64,000 nt of DNA from Didymodactylos carnosus (lineage: Eukaryota > Rotifera > Eurotatoria > Philodinida > Philodinidae). The stretch is from contig CAJNOQ010000079.1 in the NCBI GenBank assembly GCA_905250885.1, forward strand, positions 16,846 to 80,845, read 5' to 3'. The translations under genes were made by a program, and so were the position numbers. Below are positions 38,166-51,745 of the stretch, piece by piece (the first letter of the stretch is position 1; the number at the start of each line of letters is the position of its first letter). Under the pieces are notes generated by a model. That model saw only the letters and a list, made by a program, of their open reading frames with translations. It did no database searches and had not been told where the DNA came from.

Positions 38166-39273
38166 GTCTATGGTAATAAGTTAATCAATTTTTTAACTTA
38201 TTTAAAAGCAATAATTTAAGACAGCAGCCTGTTTGCATTTCGTTATAAAAATCAAACACACTGCCGGATTACTAATCTTCATGCTTAACCGATTTTATCG
38301 CTACTTTAATGAAAAGATTTCGTGAGCATCGAGCCTTGTTTTCGAAGTTTCAAAACCAAAGTTACAAGAGCATAAGAAGACGATGCGTTGCATAATTACA
38401 TAGGAAGGATTCTTTTTGGGTGACTGATTACATTTCTTAATTCAAATGCTTTATAAAAATAATATGACTGATAGTAGTGACACCACTAGCCAGCAAAGCA
38501 TGAGATAAAGTGTGGATTTCATCGACTATCTTTCTTTAGTTTCTTCCAAAATGACTTAAAAACTCTACTAGAAGTTGTTTTCTTGTTCTTTCAACAAATT
38601 TTGCCGTCGTTTGACCTTTGCTATTCTCTACGTATATGCCTATTTTTTCTTCTTCTCTCTCTGCAACCATTCTTCTTCTCAGTTCTATCGGGAGGGGAGG
38701 GAGCTGTCGAATACTTTTTCGTCAAAATGTCGATCGCTTTATGCTTCATAGAACATTGCGAACGGTAACAAAATAAATAATACAACCTCTTGCATTATTC
38801 TCCTTCTTTCTTTCTTTTCTTGTTGGAAATAAGAAAGCAACAGAAGAAAAAAAAGAAGTTTTTACGAACTGCACAAAGGTTTTCTATAGATGTACGTGGG
38901 AGCTTCCTTTTTCCATTCCTTTTTTGTTTTCCTGTTGCGAAGGAAAAAAGAAGAATAAATATGTAAGTAAAACTGATAAGTTGAAGACCTGTAGATAGAT
39001 ATACACTCGCACTGTTTCTTTCTCTCTGTCTCTCTCTTTCTCTCTCAAGTCAAAGATGATGAAATGATGGCATATTATAGACAGAACTCGGAAGGAAAAT
39101 ACATACATTGAATAGAGAAACAGCTAAAGAACAAGGAATGCTTAATAGAGAAATTTTTCCTCGTTCGTTTTTTTATTGAGATGTGGTTTAAAGCTGAATA
39201 CAACAATAAAAGTCAAGTGCTTATGATGTAGTTTATTTTTTTAAAAGGTGGGTATAAAAAGGAATGTTCAAGT

Positions 39274-39683
39274 GCGCCTAATAGGTCTATTAGATATTGA
39301 CCATTATTACAGGGACGTTTTGCCCAAACTCCAAGAGTTCTCTCAAGAAATTTCGATGAAGAACATTTTTTTCTAAGAATTTCGAAATATCGACACGGTT
39401 TGGGGACAGGGTTGACAAAAATGGCTATTAGACAGCTTTGCTGATAACTATACGAAGAAATTATATTCTAGATGCATTGTAAAAGTATTAATAATGTCAA
39501 AATTTGCTGGTATTGTACTAAAACTGTCTAATAGCCATTTCTGTCAACCTTATCTTCGAAACCGCGTCAATATTTTGAAATTCTTAGAAAAAAAATGTTC
39601 TTCATCGAAATTTCTTGAGTTAACTCTTGGAGTTTACGAAAAACGTCTTTGTAATGGTCGTCGATCCCATTAGCGTTACTAAG
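39274..39683. repeat. Fold-back element of about 410 bp
   Basis: The arms are reverse complements nearly to the centre. Examples: 'ctccaagagtt' opposite 'aactcttggag', 'gaacatttttttctaagaat' opposite 'attcttagaaaaaaaatgtt', and 'atggctattagacag' opposite 'ctgtctaatagccat'. The loop is about 80 bp. Confidence 0.7.
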
Positions 39684-41949
39684 CGTGTCTGTTTTAATAG
39701 CTTTATCGTCGCTAGATTTCTGTTGTTATAAGAATAGAAACTTGTAAGTAAGAAAGGAAACATTGTAGCAAATATGTCTCTCAATTTTTTTCTTGCTTTA
39801 ACGGTTTGTTTTCGTTTTAAAGTTATAGATTTTCTAGAAAAGAATGTTAAGTGAATTTTAGAGCCGTATCTCCTATAAATGTGATAACAGTAACAATATC
39901 TCAGAAGAGAAGTGAATGGAAGTGTGCAAAAAGTCTCGAAAAAGTACAACCGATATTTGCTAAAAAAACTTATGATCCATAACCGTGTAAAAGTCTTCAT
40001 TTGCATAGTGTAATCCGTTTATGTACTACTAAGATTTGTATAAAATAGTTTTCGCGGAAGAAAACATTTTTCTTCTCGAAATTCGGGCTATTTTGATTTG
40101 TGTTATGTTACCTTCTGTGCGTTTGTTAAAATAATTGAATTATAAAAAAACAATCTTGTTTTTTTTCTGCGTAATTAAAACGAATGCCATAAGCAAAAAT
40201 GCAATACTAGTTGATAATATCAACTATGATGATCAGTTCATCTTGTAATACAAAAAATATATAAGAGATAAAATCATGGACGATATTCGTAGTAATAGAA
40301 TAGAAAAAAATGTATATATACATGTACTACATAATATTTCTAACAGCTATAGACATTGTACTTGTCACTTTAATATTTGAAACGTTGCGCTCCTTCAAAA
40401 TCATATTGCTTGGATATTTGACCCTGAATCGGTCAAGTCAGATACAGACATGAAAATTTTACCTTGTCTGCACAAAAATTGATTATTCCAAATATTAGTT
40501 TCGAATATAAAAGAATTGGCATGAATATGAAAATCAACAATATAGCATGCAAAAGTTAAAATAAAGATGGATAAAATAGTGGGAAATCAAATCCAAAACA
40601 AACTTTTCGTTGTAAAAAATATGAACAATAACTTTTTTCTATTAGCAATGGGCGTATATTGTAAATGAATGTAAAGCATGACAGGCGCAAAACATTATAA
40701 TAAATACATTCAAAACTAAGTAAAATCTTACGTGACTATCGATCGGTAAATATAGAACATCTTTGTACTAAAGATTTTCAGAGAGGTAATATACAGAATC
40801 GTGTTTCTACATATCAGGAATGCCTTGCGAGCATTGCACTCAAAATTCGACGCTGAATTTGTTTAAAACCTATTAATCTTCTTGATCGGTCTACAATAAA
40901 GTGAATTACTGTAGAAAACTAAATGTTTTGAGGGCAATGATCTTTCCATTTTGTCCTGATATTTGTCAACTTGTATTTATTAACATTTTCACCCTTGAAG
41001 AACTTTTTGTTAGTTTTCCGTATTTGACGCTACTGAATGTTTATTATTTCTGAAGTAAAATGAAGATGACTCCGTTTGTCAGCACGTTTGAAAACAACGT
41101 GCAAAAATCTTACACTCATAGAATAGAAATGTTCATTTTATAATACAGAATAGTTTTTAAAGTTTACTGTTACATCAGTCAAATGGTGTGATTTTTATGA
41201 CGTCAAAAAAAACCGTATCAAAATTTCTCAAAAATGAGATTTTTTTTTAATACGAGAAAGAAACTTGGGGAAATTTTTAATGGATGAGTATCATTTCATC
41301 ATTTTTTGACTTGTTCAGTTAATAAACACATGTATCTCACTCTTTCGCGGTTTCTTTTGTAAAAAAATGATGACAGCGAAAGAAAGATAGGAGAACAATT
41401 AATTTTTTGTTTTATTCTATTTGTAGTTTTCTGCTTAGTGAAAAATCATTCGAGCGTGATGGTGCGCACATTGCGTGTGTAGTTAGGTGAATATTCGGTT
41501 TATGTGTGTATTGAAAATACATAGTTTTGTGCCGGACGACATACCCAGTTGAAGAATAGAATAAAAAACATTGACATCTTCATTATGACTATGAAAGATG
41601 AGCTTAACGATTTTGTAGACAAAGTCATTATGGTAGGTTGAAACTAATTCTCTCATTCTATAATTATCTTGCTAATATTTCTTGATATAATCGATAAAAT
41701 GTCATTATTGCTTCAGAAATGTCTTATAGTTTCTGAGTTTGAGTTCCAAGATCTGCCACATTTCTATTGATAAATGATTGTTTCTATACAAAAAAATAAA
41801 TAAGTTGTTCTATTAAGCTCATGATATATAATAGATCATCGTCATCATCATAAATATACAACAATTTACTAATATACTGTGAGTTACTAGAAACTAGATG
41901 TAAACAGTTAATATAGTTCATTTGTATATATTATTATGTAAAAACAGAA

Positions 41950-41979
41950 TGAGAGAGAGAGACAGAGAGAGAGAGAGAA
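41950..41979. repeat. (GA)n microsatellite
   Basis: A GA-dinucleotide run interrupted once (gagagagagacagagagagag). Confidence 0.85.
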
Positions 41980-43561
41980 CGAAGAAAACCTGGATAAGTA
42001 ATGATTACTATTATTTTTCAGAGAATGGTTACGATGAACTCTCGTGGTAGTTTTATTTCAAATGAAAGCTAAAATGTCAAGATATTTCTCGTTATATTCG
42101 TTTGGCATATTTCCACTTGTTGTAGAAATAATTGTCATTCGATCAACTCATAATGAGAAAATCTTTTTAATATCAGATCTATAAGTGTAAAAAAGTGACT
42201 CGAATCTTAGTAATGTTTTTTCATTCAAAATAGAAAGTTTAATTATTGATGAATTGTAAACTAATGTCTTCATTTGTTTGTATGATCATCATTATTTCTC
42301 TTATTTTTCATACAATGTGCAGATCGATTATTGTTCCGTTGAGAATAGGAAAATTGATCAATATCTTACATACAAAATCTTATCGTTAGAATCAAACTTT
42401 TTTTTCTTCTTTTATTTGAATGTTAAGACATTTTAGTTGCGTGACTAACATAACTATGTAAGAGTTCATTCACTTTGCATACTTTTTAGTTATTATGTAA
42501 TGAGGCAAACTGATAGTAATTAGTGTTTAATAGACTTGAATCATTCTGAATTTCCGCTCTTAAAACTTTGCACCTGAATTTTAGTGGAAAATAAAGAAAT
42601 CCTTACTTAAACACTAAAATTGATTTTATTATCAATAATATAGTATATGTTAAGCGGATACTGCAGTTTTCTTATAATATTTTGTCCTGTTTAATAATTT
42701 CGTTACGTTTAAGAAATGAATTATTTTTTTCTGTTATAAAATAAAACAGCATTACTGTATATTTTCAAAAAGATGTTGACATATCCGAGCGTGTTTGTTT
42801 TTGTTGTTTTCCTTTGTGTATAATGGAGTTGAAGAAAAAAGAAAAAGAACTGTAGTTTTGCAGAAACTACAGTATAGATATATGTACGTCGATATGTATA
42901 TTTTATTAACACATCTTATTTGTCGTATTTCGCTGTTCGCTTTTTTTTTCTTTACTCTCTGTCATGTCTTTCTTTGTTCTCTCATATTATATATACTACA
43001 CTCTTGCTTACTTCTGAGACAAAGACGTATTCAATGGGAGTGAAAAGAAAAAAAGTTTGCACGGTGTTTTATTCCAGTCATTTTCTTTTTTGTTTCCTAA
43101 TCACAATGTGTATTGGTACATTTACAGACGAATCTGTTGTTTTTGTCGAAAGTAGTATACACGTTTTTTGATTAGTATCAAAGAGAGCATTTTCTTTAAA
43201 TTCGATCACATTGACATTGTAGTGAATAACTGATTCAAAATATTGTACATTAAAGAAAATCTTTACATCATATTGAAATTTAAGAATAGTTTTATAAGTA
43301 AACATAACAGTTACTGAGAATTAGAATGTTAATCATGTTCTCACCAGCTATTAGATTAACTTAGTATAGTGTATGTTTGACACAATCTCTGCTCTGTATC
43401 TGCTGCCTATGTAGAGTATCTTCGATGTCTATAGAGAGAGCATTCTTGTTTTGAACAATTAATGGAATGTTACTTATTTATTTCGATCGGTCAAGTTTCG
43501 TTTTTTTTTCTCTTCTTGTTCTGTAGTCGTCACTTATATATACGTACATACATATATACTT

Positions 43562-43581
43562 GTATATATATATATATATAT
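43562..43581. repeat. (TA)n microsatellite
   Basis: An uninterrupted alternating TA run; a similar one occurs at 45490-45509. Confidence 0.85.
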
Positions 43582-46153
43582 GTATTTGTTTAAAAAAAAT
43601 GAACTAATATGACCTATTATGCCACGGCATAATCAATCTGTATATTGCTTCACTCAATATACTGATTATATGATGATCGGGTGAGAAACGTTTATATTTT
43701 TATTTTCTGATATATTCTAATCAAGAATTCACTTTCTACAATTGACTATTTGAATTTGATGAAAAAAATCTGTTTATATTGATGATACTATATGTTTGTG
43801 ATCTTCAAAAATTGTATTATTTGTATCTCTTTTATCAGAAAGTTGTGTGACATTGATATAAGAGTTATCTCTTTTCTTTTTCTTCTTCTTCATTTATATA
43901 TGAGTATAGGGTTTCTGGAGTTATAACGGTATTTGCATCTTCTTAGAATTATATGTATATTCTATTCTGTTTGTATTCTTCTCATGTTAAGAAAAATAAC
44001 AATACTATTTTTCCCATCTCTATATATGCATAGAATAATAGTAATAATAATAATAATATAAACACACATACAGGTCTCAAACTATTACTGCAACATTTTT
44101 CTTCTCTCTTCTTTTACTTTTTTTTTGTACGTTTGCTCTTCTATTAATTCGTCTTATGTGCCACTTCCAACATCATTCTATACAACCAATTACATGTACG
44201 ATATATCTTATTTAGTAAACCTCAATCTACTTCTACTGTATGTTAATATAGATATGAATAGTATCAATAAATCTATTGATAAAATCAGTATTCGGAAACC
44301 TGTTTTATGAATAATAAACGTTTTTTTTTAGTATCATTTTTAAAAAAAGACAAATGTAATAGAAATATTTTGATTTCTCAATAACAATAGACAATGTTTA
44401 TATGTTGTAAGGGATAGTGAGATAATTTTACATTAAAATCAATCTTAGCACATTAATTGATCTTCGATATCGGCCATGTGTTAAAAATTCTTATCACTGT
44501 TAAAAATCAAGTTTTTATACATCAATAACTATACTGTTTTCTAGGTTTTGTTATGTGATGATTGTGTCTGTCGTATAGAGAATAAGTTTTCTTTATTTAT
44601 TTTACTGGTGTACACCTTTATGTTTGTCTACGACGCGTTAAAATGAAAAGAAAAGAACGTTCTCCTTGACATCGCTTGCGTTTAACGTTCATTTCTGATT
44701 TTTTTTCTTCTGTGTGTGTATGATGAAGCAGCAGGATACAGATTATGAACCTTCATTTAAAAAAACAAACTCCTTAATAAAATGCTTTTTTTCTTACAAT
44801 TTTTTTCAGTGTTTTTTTTAAATAAAATCAATAGGGTTTTGTTTGAATCTTTAACTGATTTTTACTTATATAACGAAACATTTATTGTAATAACGATTTA
44901 GAACGCATAAGAAAAGTTCTATTTCTTTATTCTATACTAAAAGTACATTTTTTTTTAGCTTTCTATATGTTACTTTTAATTTGTTTATAAAAGATTTTAT
45001 GGTCATGTGAAATATTATTACTAATATCATATAAAATTTGTATCTCTTTGGGACTGAATGAAATACCAAACATAGTCTGTTTTCCTCTTTTTTTTTTTTT
45101 TTGTCTGTTTGCATTATTTTGTATTACAAGTAGTATGAGTATTAGAAAAAAGTTTTTTCCCCTCTATATTACACCTATGACTAATTATGTGAAGGTTGTT
45201 CGTTGTAGTAATGGTAGGACTTGTAGTGATAGTAGTTATATTTCTCATTCACTTTTTTTTTAAAGATGTGCTCATCCCGGAAATGAACATGTTAATAAAT
45301 AGAGGGAAGAGTCTATAGAAAAAAAACAAAAAAAAAGAAGAAAAAACGTAGTTTCTTTTACTCTTTTTGCTTTATATCTATATACATAGATATAGTTTTT
45401 CTGTTAGTTCACGCGATGCAGTTTTCACACCTTGATACATCCATACACATATATATATATTCTTCGGAGATTTTGCTGCTCTGTATGTTTATATATATAT
45501 ATATATATAAGACATGCAAACTTTTTTTTTTTGTCTTTGTTTCATTATGATTTTAAAAATATAAAAAACCATTCTCTTCTTTTTTTTTCTTCTTTCTCGT
45601 CTTTGCTCTTCCGATTGGACTTTTATTGGGTGAAGAGAACACAATGTTATTTTTCTTCTCGTCTATTTTTCAGAAATTGCAGCATGTATTATTATGACAG
45701 TAATATGTTTTCTGTGTGCCATTTTTTTTTTTGAGTTTTTTTGCTTCTTTATAGACATTCTCATTTTGTTGTATTGATATATGAATATGTTTACGCGATT
45801 TTGTTTTCTATGAACACATATATACACTATCTATTCACGTGTTCAAACAAAATGGACAGAAAAGTCGCTCAGTTGTTTGTTTGTTTTATAGTTGTACATA
45901 GTTGATATATGTATGTATGTGTATGTATATGTGTATGTATTCTTTACGTTCATTCTGTCGTATGTATGAAGTGAATGACGACTGTGTTGAACATGGAAAG
46001 AGAGAGAAAGAATAGAAAAAAAAAAAAGAACGCTCACTTATTTGTTCTTTTTGACAATCTGTGTATGTGACACACTTCATATTCAATAGAAGGAAAAAGT
46101 TTTGCATGAAAGGTGGGAAAAAAAATCGCACAAAGTTGTTGTGTGTATGTATG

Positions 46154-46174
46154 GTGTGTGTGTGTGTGTGTGTG
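46154..46174. repeat. (GT)n microsatellite
   Basis: An alternating GT run about 350 bp upstream of the BCL9 start codon. Confidence 0.85.
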
Positions 46175-46445
46175 GTTTACTTTAACGTCAACAATTTATT
46201 TTATTTATTCAACTTCATTTTTAGATCTTTTTTCTTTTCTCTTGCTTTTTTTTCTAATCTAACTTCGACTAAAAAATTCAATTTTCCTGTTTCATTTACA
46301 ATGGCTAGTGACTATGATAGTTTATTATATTTTAGCAAAAAAAGAAGGCAAGCAAGTTAAACAGATTTTAATTATTATATAAAATTAATATTATAAACAA
46401 AGTTTCTTACTTTCTATGGAATACTAATTTAAATTTTCGTTTCAG

Positions 46446-46525
46446 GTTCGGCTAACACAATCAAACGAAAAAACTTTTATATCTCAAGAAACAAATGATA
46501 ATTAGAATTTGACAACCATAATTTC
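46446..46525 (+). promoter_or_regulatory. 5' UTR part of BCL9 start exon with a minimal uORF
   Basis: A splice acceptor (tttcgtttcag) ends at 46445. The sequence up to the ATG at 46526 is therefore spliced 5' UTR. It contains a five-codon uORF (46495-46512, ATG ATA ATT AGA ATT TGA) ending 13 bp before the main start, which could dampen translation. The upstream UTR exon was not identified. Confidence 0.45.
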
Positions 46526-49500
46526 ATGAAAGGAAACGCAAAAAAAGCTAAAAACTCAATAGGAGCTGCCGCTGCTCTGGCTACAAATCCTGGTAATAGA
46601 CTCGTCATATTGTTTATAAATAAAAAGAATTCATTTGGTCTTTTTTATTAATAGTTATCAATAACGATCTTAATGCAGGCACACCTTCCACGTTGTATAT
46701 AGAACAAGATCATTGTGACTCGTTATCTAGGCCACCCTCATCATCTTCCAATCGTAATACACCAGTATCAAAGAGTAATAAACGAAAATTAGATGAAATT
46801 GCTGAAGCAGTTAGTGATTCAGAACTGTCAGGTAAAAGTCAGAAAGAAAAGTTTGAATTTAGGCATACTTATTATTCTTCCATCATGCTATCTTCAGGTA
46901 GAGAAAACAAACATAAATTCGAACACGATTCTCCAGATGAACGCTTAAGAAGAACCGGAACGCGTAAGAGTTAAAGTTTGAATTAATTCATCTTATGCAT
47001 ATTCAATATACAATTTGAATTTTTGTCTTTTAGCATTGTCAGGTTGTTTATCAAGAAACAATGGCGTAAATGATCCAGCATTTAATTTTGGCACTAATGG
47101 AAATATGCCTAATGGTGTTTCAAATAATTCAAATCTATCAATTCAATCACCTTCAGCTACTGGTGGCAGTAATCTTTTACAAAATGTGCCAGGAGTACCA
47201 CCTTCACAAAACTCATTGTTAACCCAATCGTCTCCGCTGACACATCAACAACCACCATCATCATATATGCCTATATCACCAAGAAATCAATTTACGATGA
47301 CAAATGACAGTCCATTTTTACAAACAAGCAATCAAGTATTCGTATTTACGACACAATTAGCCAATGATGCAACAGAAGCTGTTTTAAAACAAGAATATCC
47401 AAATATTATAGAATATCATAAATCATTACGAACAACAGCAGATTATCTGGGAGTAAGTTCAAACTGTTCAGCTAACTGCCGTTGTCTCTTGGAGAAGGAT
47501 GCAAAAGTTCTTTGCCTATAAGGATTTCTAGTTTATTCGAGAATTTTGCCTAATAAAGTAGTAAGTTCTTGATTTCTCTCTTAATTAAACTAAATAAATT
47601 ATTTTTAAGATGAAATGCACTAAGAAGTTTCTATGAATTTTTTTTCTAAAAAAGTACCTAGAAAAATTTTTGGTCATTAGAGACTGAAGAATTTGCAGTT
47701 TTAGTATGAATGAACATTTGTTCCTTTTTTTATGACTAAGTTGTCTATTTTAGCCCTTTACTAAATGTGCACATAGTTGCTCTCAATTGACAAAATTGTC
47801 TGTTGTTTAATATCGACAGATACTGAATACTACATTCTCGAGTAAACTGAGGATTCTTAAAGAAGACATTCTCTCATGTTGCTGCTCTTGATAACTATGT
47901 TGTGTGGAACGTTTTTTAAATAAACCTTTAGACTTCAAAAGTTTAGTCTTGGAGTTATTGCTTCTTTGTTGAAACAACTTTTGACGCGAAAATGGGACTT
48001 TTTACTGAAATGTTTTTCTATATTTTACTTTAGTCTTTACCAACAAATTTAAATAATCATTCACTGTTATCACAACTTCACTCGCCATGTCATTCTCCCC
48101 GTTCAATGAATATGAATGGTGTACCGATGATGTGTAATGGTGGCCAACAATTACCACCACCTCCTTGGCAACAGCAAAATGATTTAAGAGCGTTGAATCA
48201 TTCACCGTTCGGAAGTATGACACCGACGATTCCCGGTGGTTTACCACAACCGAATGTAATTGCTGGAAATGTTTTACTTGGTGGAAATACACCACCACCT
48301 CCAACGATGAGAATGGGCCATATTCCACCACATTTAAATGATGGAGAAAATCTAACGCCCGAACAATTAAAACATCGAACAGAACAGTTATCAAAATTAG
48401 GTCATATGAAAAAAACGATGGGCGCAAGAGGTCGAGGTCGTGGTGGAAGTCGTAATGCGCCTGCGATAGATCATCAACAAATGATGATGATGAGTGGTCC
48501 ACCAGGACCACATCCATTAGAACACCACCATCATCCGCCCATGTGTATGGGACCACATGGAAATCCAATGATAAATATGAATGGGCCGCCTCATCACATG
48601 ATGCATATGCGTGATGGTCCACCACACGGTATGATGATTGATATAAATGGTTGTCCGTCGCCAATGATGAACGGTCCAAACGGACCATATTCCTTTCCAC
48701 CTGGACATTTTCATCAGGTAAGTCCTTTTATTCATTTTATTAAACATTATTACAATCAGCGTGCAAAAAATTGAAAATATATTTAAATATTTTTAGGATC
48801 CATTTTCGCCACATCCACATCATCATCAACAGCAACAAGCTGCACAAGAATGGAGTCGTTTACAACAAGAACACTATAAAGAAAGAGAAAAAGCAAAATT
48901 GGAAAATCTACAAACAAACAATCGAGGTCAACCGCCACCCTATCATTCGTCGTCGTTAACGCCAACATCGGCAGCAGCTACGCCAACAACAAAATTGCTG
49001 TCTCCGAAAATTGAAGCAACTACACCTCGTTTACATAAAGTGGGACAACCGGAAAAATTTATACCCGAAAATCTTCCATCAAAGAAGTCAAATAATAATA
49101 ATACACCACTTGAAGTGCAAATGACACCATCACCAACACAAATGAATTATATCGAAATGGAAGGTGAAGAATTGACTATAACGAGACACTTTAATAAAAG
49201 CTATCGACCGAATAATGTAAATAGTTTTAATTCGTCATGTAAAGATGAACCAATGACACCATTGTCACGCTCAACGTCAACCCCTAATCCGTTACCCCAA
49301 ACTCCTTTACCTTCACAATCCACAACACCAAATCATCAGCTACTTCAAACTCCACATAATCATTCTCATCTTAATCAAAATGGAAATAACAATACTCCAT
49401 TACCACCACCGCCCCCATCTCTAACACCTAATTCATTAAATAATAACAGTATACCACCGCCAAATATTCGTAATACACCAAATTCAAAAACAAGTATTTT

Positions 49501-51351
49501 AAATTCATCATCACCATTAATTCATCATACGTTATCGACTCCAAAAGACGAACCATTAGAACATCCTAAAACACCAACAACGAATATGGCACCACCGTTA
49601 AGTAGTATGTTACAAATGACAAATAATCTTCAAACATCAAATTCACCATATAACAATGGATCAAAACTTTCATCTACATCGTCTTCGTGTACAACAGCAA
49701 CAGCGACAGGAACAAACAATTTAACTAGTTCAAATCTTGCCAATATGGCAAAGAGTGTTGATCAATTACAACAACAGCAGTCGCCTTTATCTGCTCATCA
49801 CCATCATGCACATCAAATGCACAGTATGAATAATGCTCAATTTCAGGTAGATCTAATTATTTAATTTTAACTAATGAACACGTGCTGTTCTCGTTGTTAT
49901 GCGGTTAAAGATTCTTTCTTCTGGATCTGATGTCAGAGCTTTCGTTCTAACGAAAAAAGAATAACTGCAACATTCTCTTCCACTTATTCATTTAGAATAT
50001 GACTCGCATGGTGTCGGACCATCCACCACATCACCATTTAAACATGTACAAATCGCCTGGTTTGATGATGCAGGATCATCCGCCAATGAACGGTCCACCG
50101 TCATCTCATGGACCAATGGGTCGTGGTAAAATGTCAAATCATCATCCGTCTAGTCTTTATCCCGTGAATTCAAAATTACCTCCTGATGACCATATGCAAC
50201 GTCTTGGTCCACCGCATCATCAACAATTTATGCATATGCAGCAAGATGACATGTTTTCTATACCGCCAAATACTACGCAAAATCAACAGCCACAGTTACA
50301 TCCACATGAAAATCGTCCAGCTGCTATCAACAATACATATGTGAATGCTACAATGTCCATAGCACAACTAAACATTCAAAATTTAGGACCCGGTTTACAA
50401 CCAGGCACTATTCATTTACATCATCAAACGTCAATACCGCATGGTGATCCAATGTTTGCCCAGCAATATTCATCAATGAATAACGAGCAACCAAACGGTC
50501 CTTTCGGACAACAATTTAATGATATGTGTCCACCACAAGAGTCTTCTGCTCAGCCTCCACCCCTAAATTCACAAAATTCTGGGAAAAATATGCAACAGAC
50601 GCAACAAAATACTAACAGTAACAACATTAATACCAGTTCACAAAGTCCACTGTCTGGACAGCCACCGATGGCGCGTGAGAAAAACGTACAAATCGAACCA
50701 CAAGGTGTCTCGACAATACGTTATAAGCCAAATTCATCATCGTCTAGAAATCGTTCATTGAATCCTGATATCGACTTTTTACCTCCACCATCTCCACAAA
50801 TTCCTTCTAACCAAAATTCCAGCCGTCTATCAAAACAACAGCAACAACAGCAAGCTCATTTCGAACAAAACATGATGATGCATGACCCAATGTGTGGCCC
50901 TGGTGGAATGATGATTCGAGGTCCTCCACATCATGAATTTCCTCCTCATATGCATCCACAACATCGCATGATGATGATGCCAGGTAATCGCTTTAGTAAT
51001 CCTAATTTTGTTATGCATTCCGGTCCAGGACGGCCAATGCATTCACATCTCCATCCTTCGTTTGGACCAAATGGTGGCCCACCAATGATGAACGACATGA
51101 TGTTTGAAAACAGTCAACAACCACCACCACATTTTCATACAATGACTGCACAGCAACATTCTAGTCAACTTTTATATAATCAAAATCCGTTTCCTGATTC
51201 ATCACCACACCCAATGTTCGATAATCAACACTCATTTATTTCGAATGGACCAAATAAACCTGACCAAGAACAATGTGGTGGCCCACCAATGGGTTTTGTC
51301 GATAGTGGACAATTTCCTGGTGGAGGCGGACAAACGTTTGATCTATTATGA
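46526..51351 (+). CDS. BCL9: BCL9/Legless-like Wnt transcriptional co-activator
   Basis: Exons 46526-46592, 46679-46831, 46898-46963, 47034-47452, 48034-48717, 48797-49846 and 49996-51351 sum to 3795 nt, 1264 aa. BCL9 bridges Pygopus and beta-catenin in the nuclear Wnt enhanceosome. HD1 (Pygo-binding) is at about residues 195-225 (VFVFTTQLANDATEAVLK). HD2 (beta-catenin-binding helix) is at about 342-364 (LTPEQLKHRTEQLSKL), close to its place in human BCL9. A further helix at about 480 (EWSRLQQEHYKEREKAKLE) resembles the LQQEFYEEKRRK region after BCL9 HD2. The rest is low-complexity, rich in Pro, His, Met, Asn and Gln, as usual in this family. The first codon follows an in-frame stop, fixing the start within the exon. 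The 66-bp intron 46832-46897 is in-frame and stop-free. Confidence 0.9.
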
Positions 51352-51739
51352 TCTCTCTCCCTTTGATTAGACAAATCAAATTAGCGTGAACGCAATCTTT
51401 TTAATTTTTCTGTTGCAATCAACCCGGTTTTTGTTTCTTTTAATATTGTACATTATTGTTTTTAATTGATATACTATGACGAGTTGAATTTTATTATCCT
51501 ATACTGACATATGGACTGACACGTCAAACGTACGCCTGCTCGTCCTGTTTGCCTAACTATTTGACTCTCATTTTTTTTTTTTGCTCTTTTTATGTTTTGT
51601 AATTCATAAATTATTTTACCACCGTACTGATGTTTTTTCTTTCGTTGCTGTTGTTTTATCCAATGTAAATAGAGAACATATGCCTATAAACATACACAAA
51701 TGTGAAATGAATTTATATGTGAGCTTCTTTCTTTTGGTG

Positions 51740-51745
51740 AATAAA
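51740..51745 (+). terminator. Candidate polyadenylation signal of BCL9
   Basis: AATAAA 388 bp downstream of the BCL9 stop, followed by T-rich sequence. Other AATAAA copies occur further on, so the site used is uncertain. Confidence 0.3.

Larger units (their letters stand above)
36909..46445. other. Gene-poor AT-rich region upstream of BCL9
   Basis: About 9.5 kb without a credible coding exon. It contains two fold-back repeats (37571-38165 and 39274-39683), GA, TA and GT microsatellites, and long T- or A-rich runs, especially 42.7-46.3 kb. Unannotated 5' untranslated exons and the promoter of BCL9 probably lie here, because the BCL9 start exon is preceded by a splice acceptor (46441-46445). 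Confidence 0.5.

Noticed and set aside
45490-46200. TATA-like and GT-rich tracts considered as a BCL9 core promoter
   Set aside because: They are simple-sequence repeats; nothing fixes a transcription start there.
46301-46360. Start MASDYDSLLYFSKKR as an alternative N-terminus of BCL9
   Set aside because: Its frame stops after 19 codons, and the downstream exon has an in-frame stop before the ATG at 46526, so it cannot be joined to BCL9.
48002-48700. Long minus-strand open frame of 232 codons
   Set aside because: It is antisense to BCL9 exon 5 and arises from the His/Pro/Met-biased codons on the other strand; no splice or family features.
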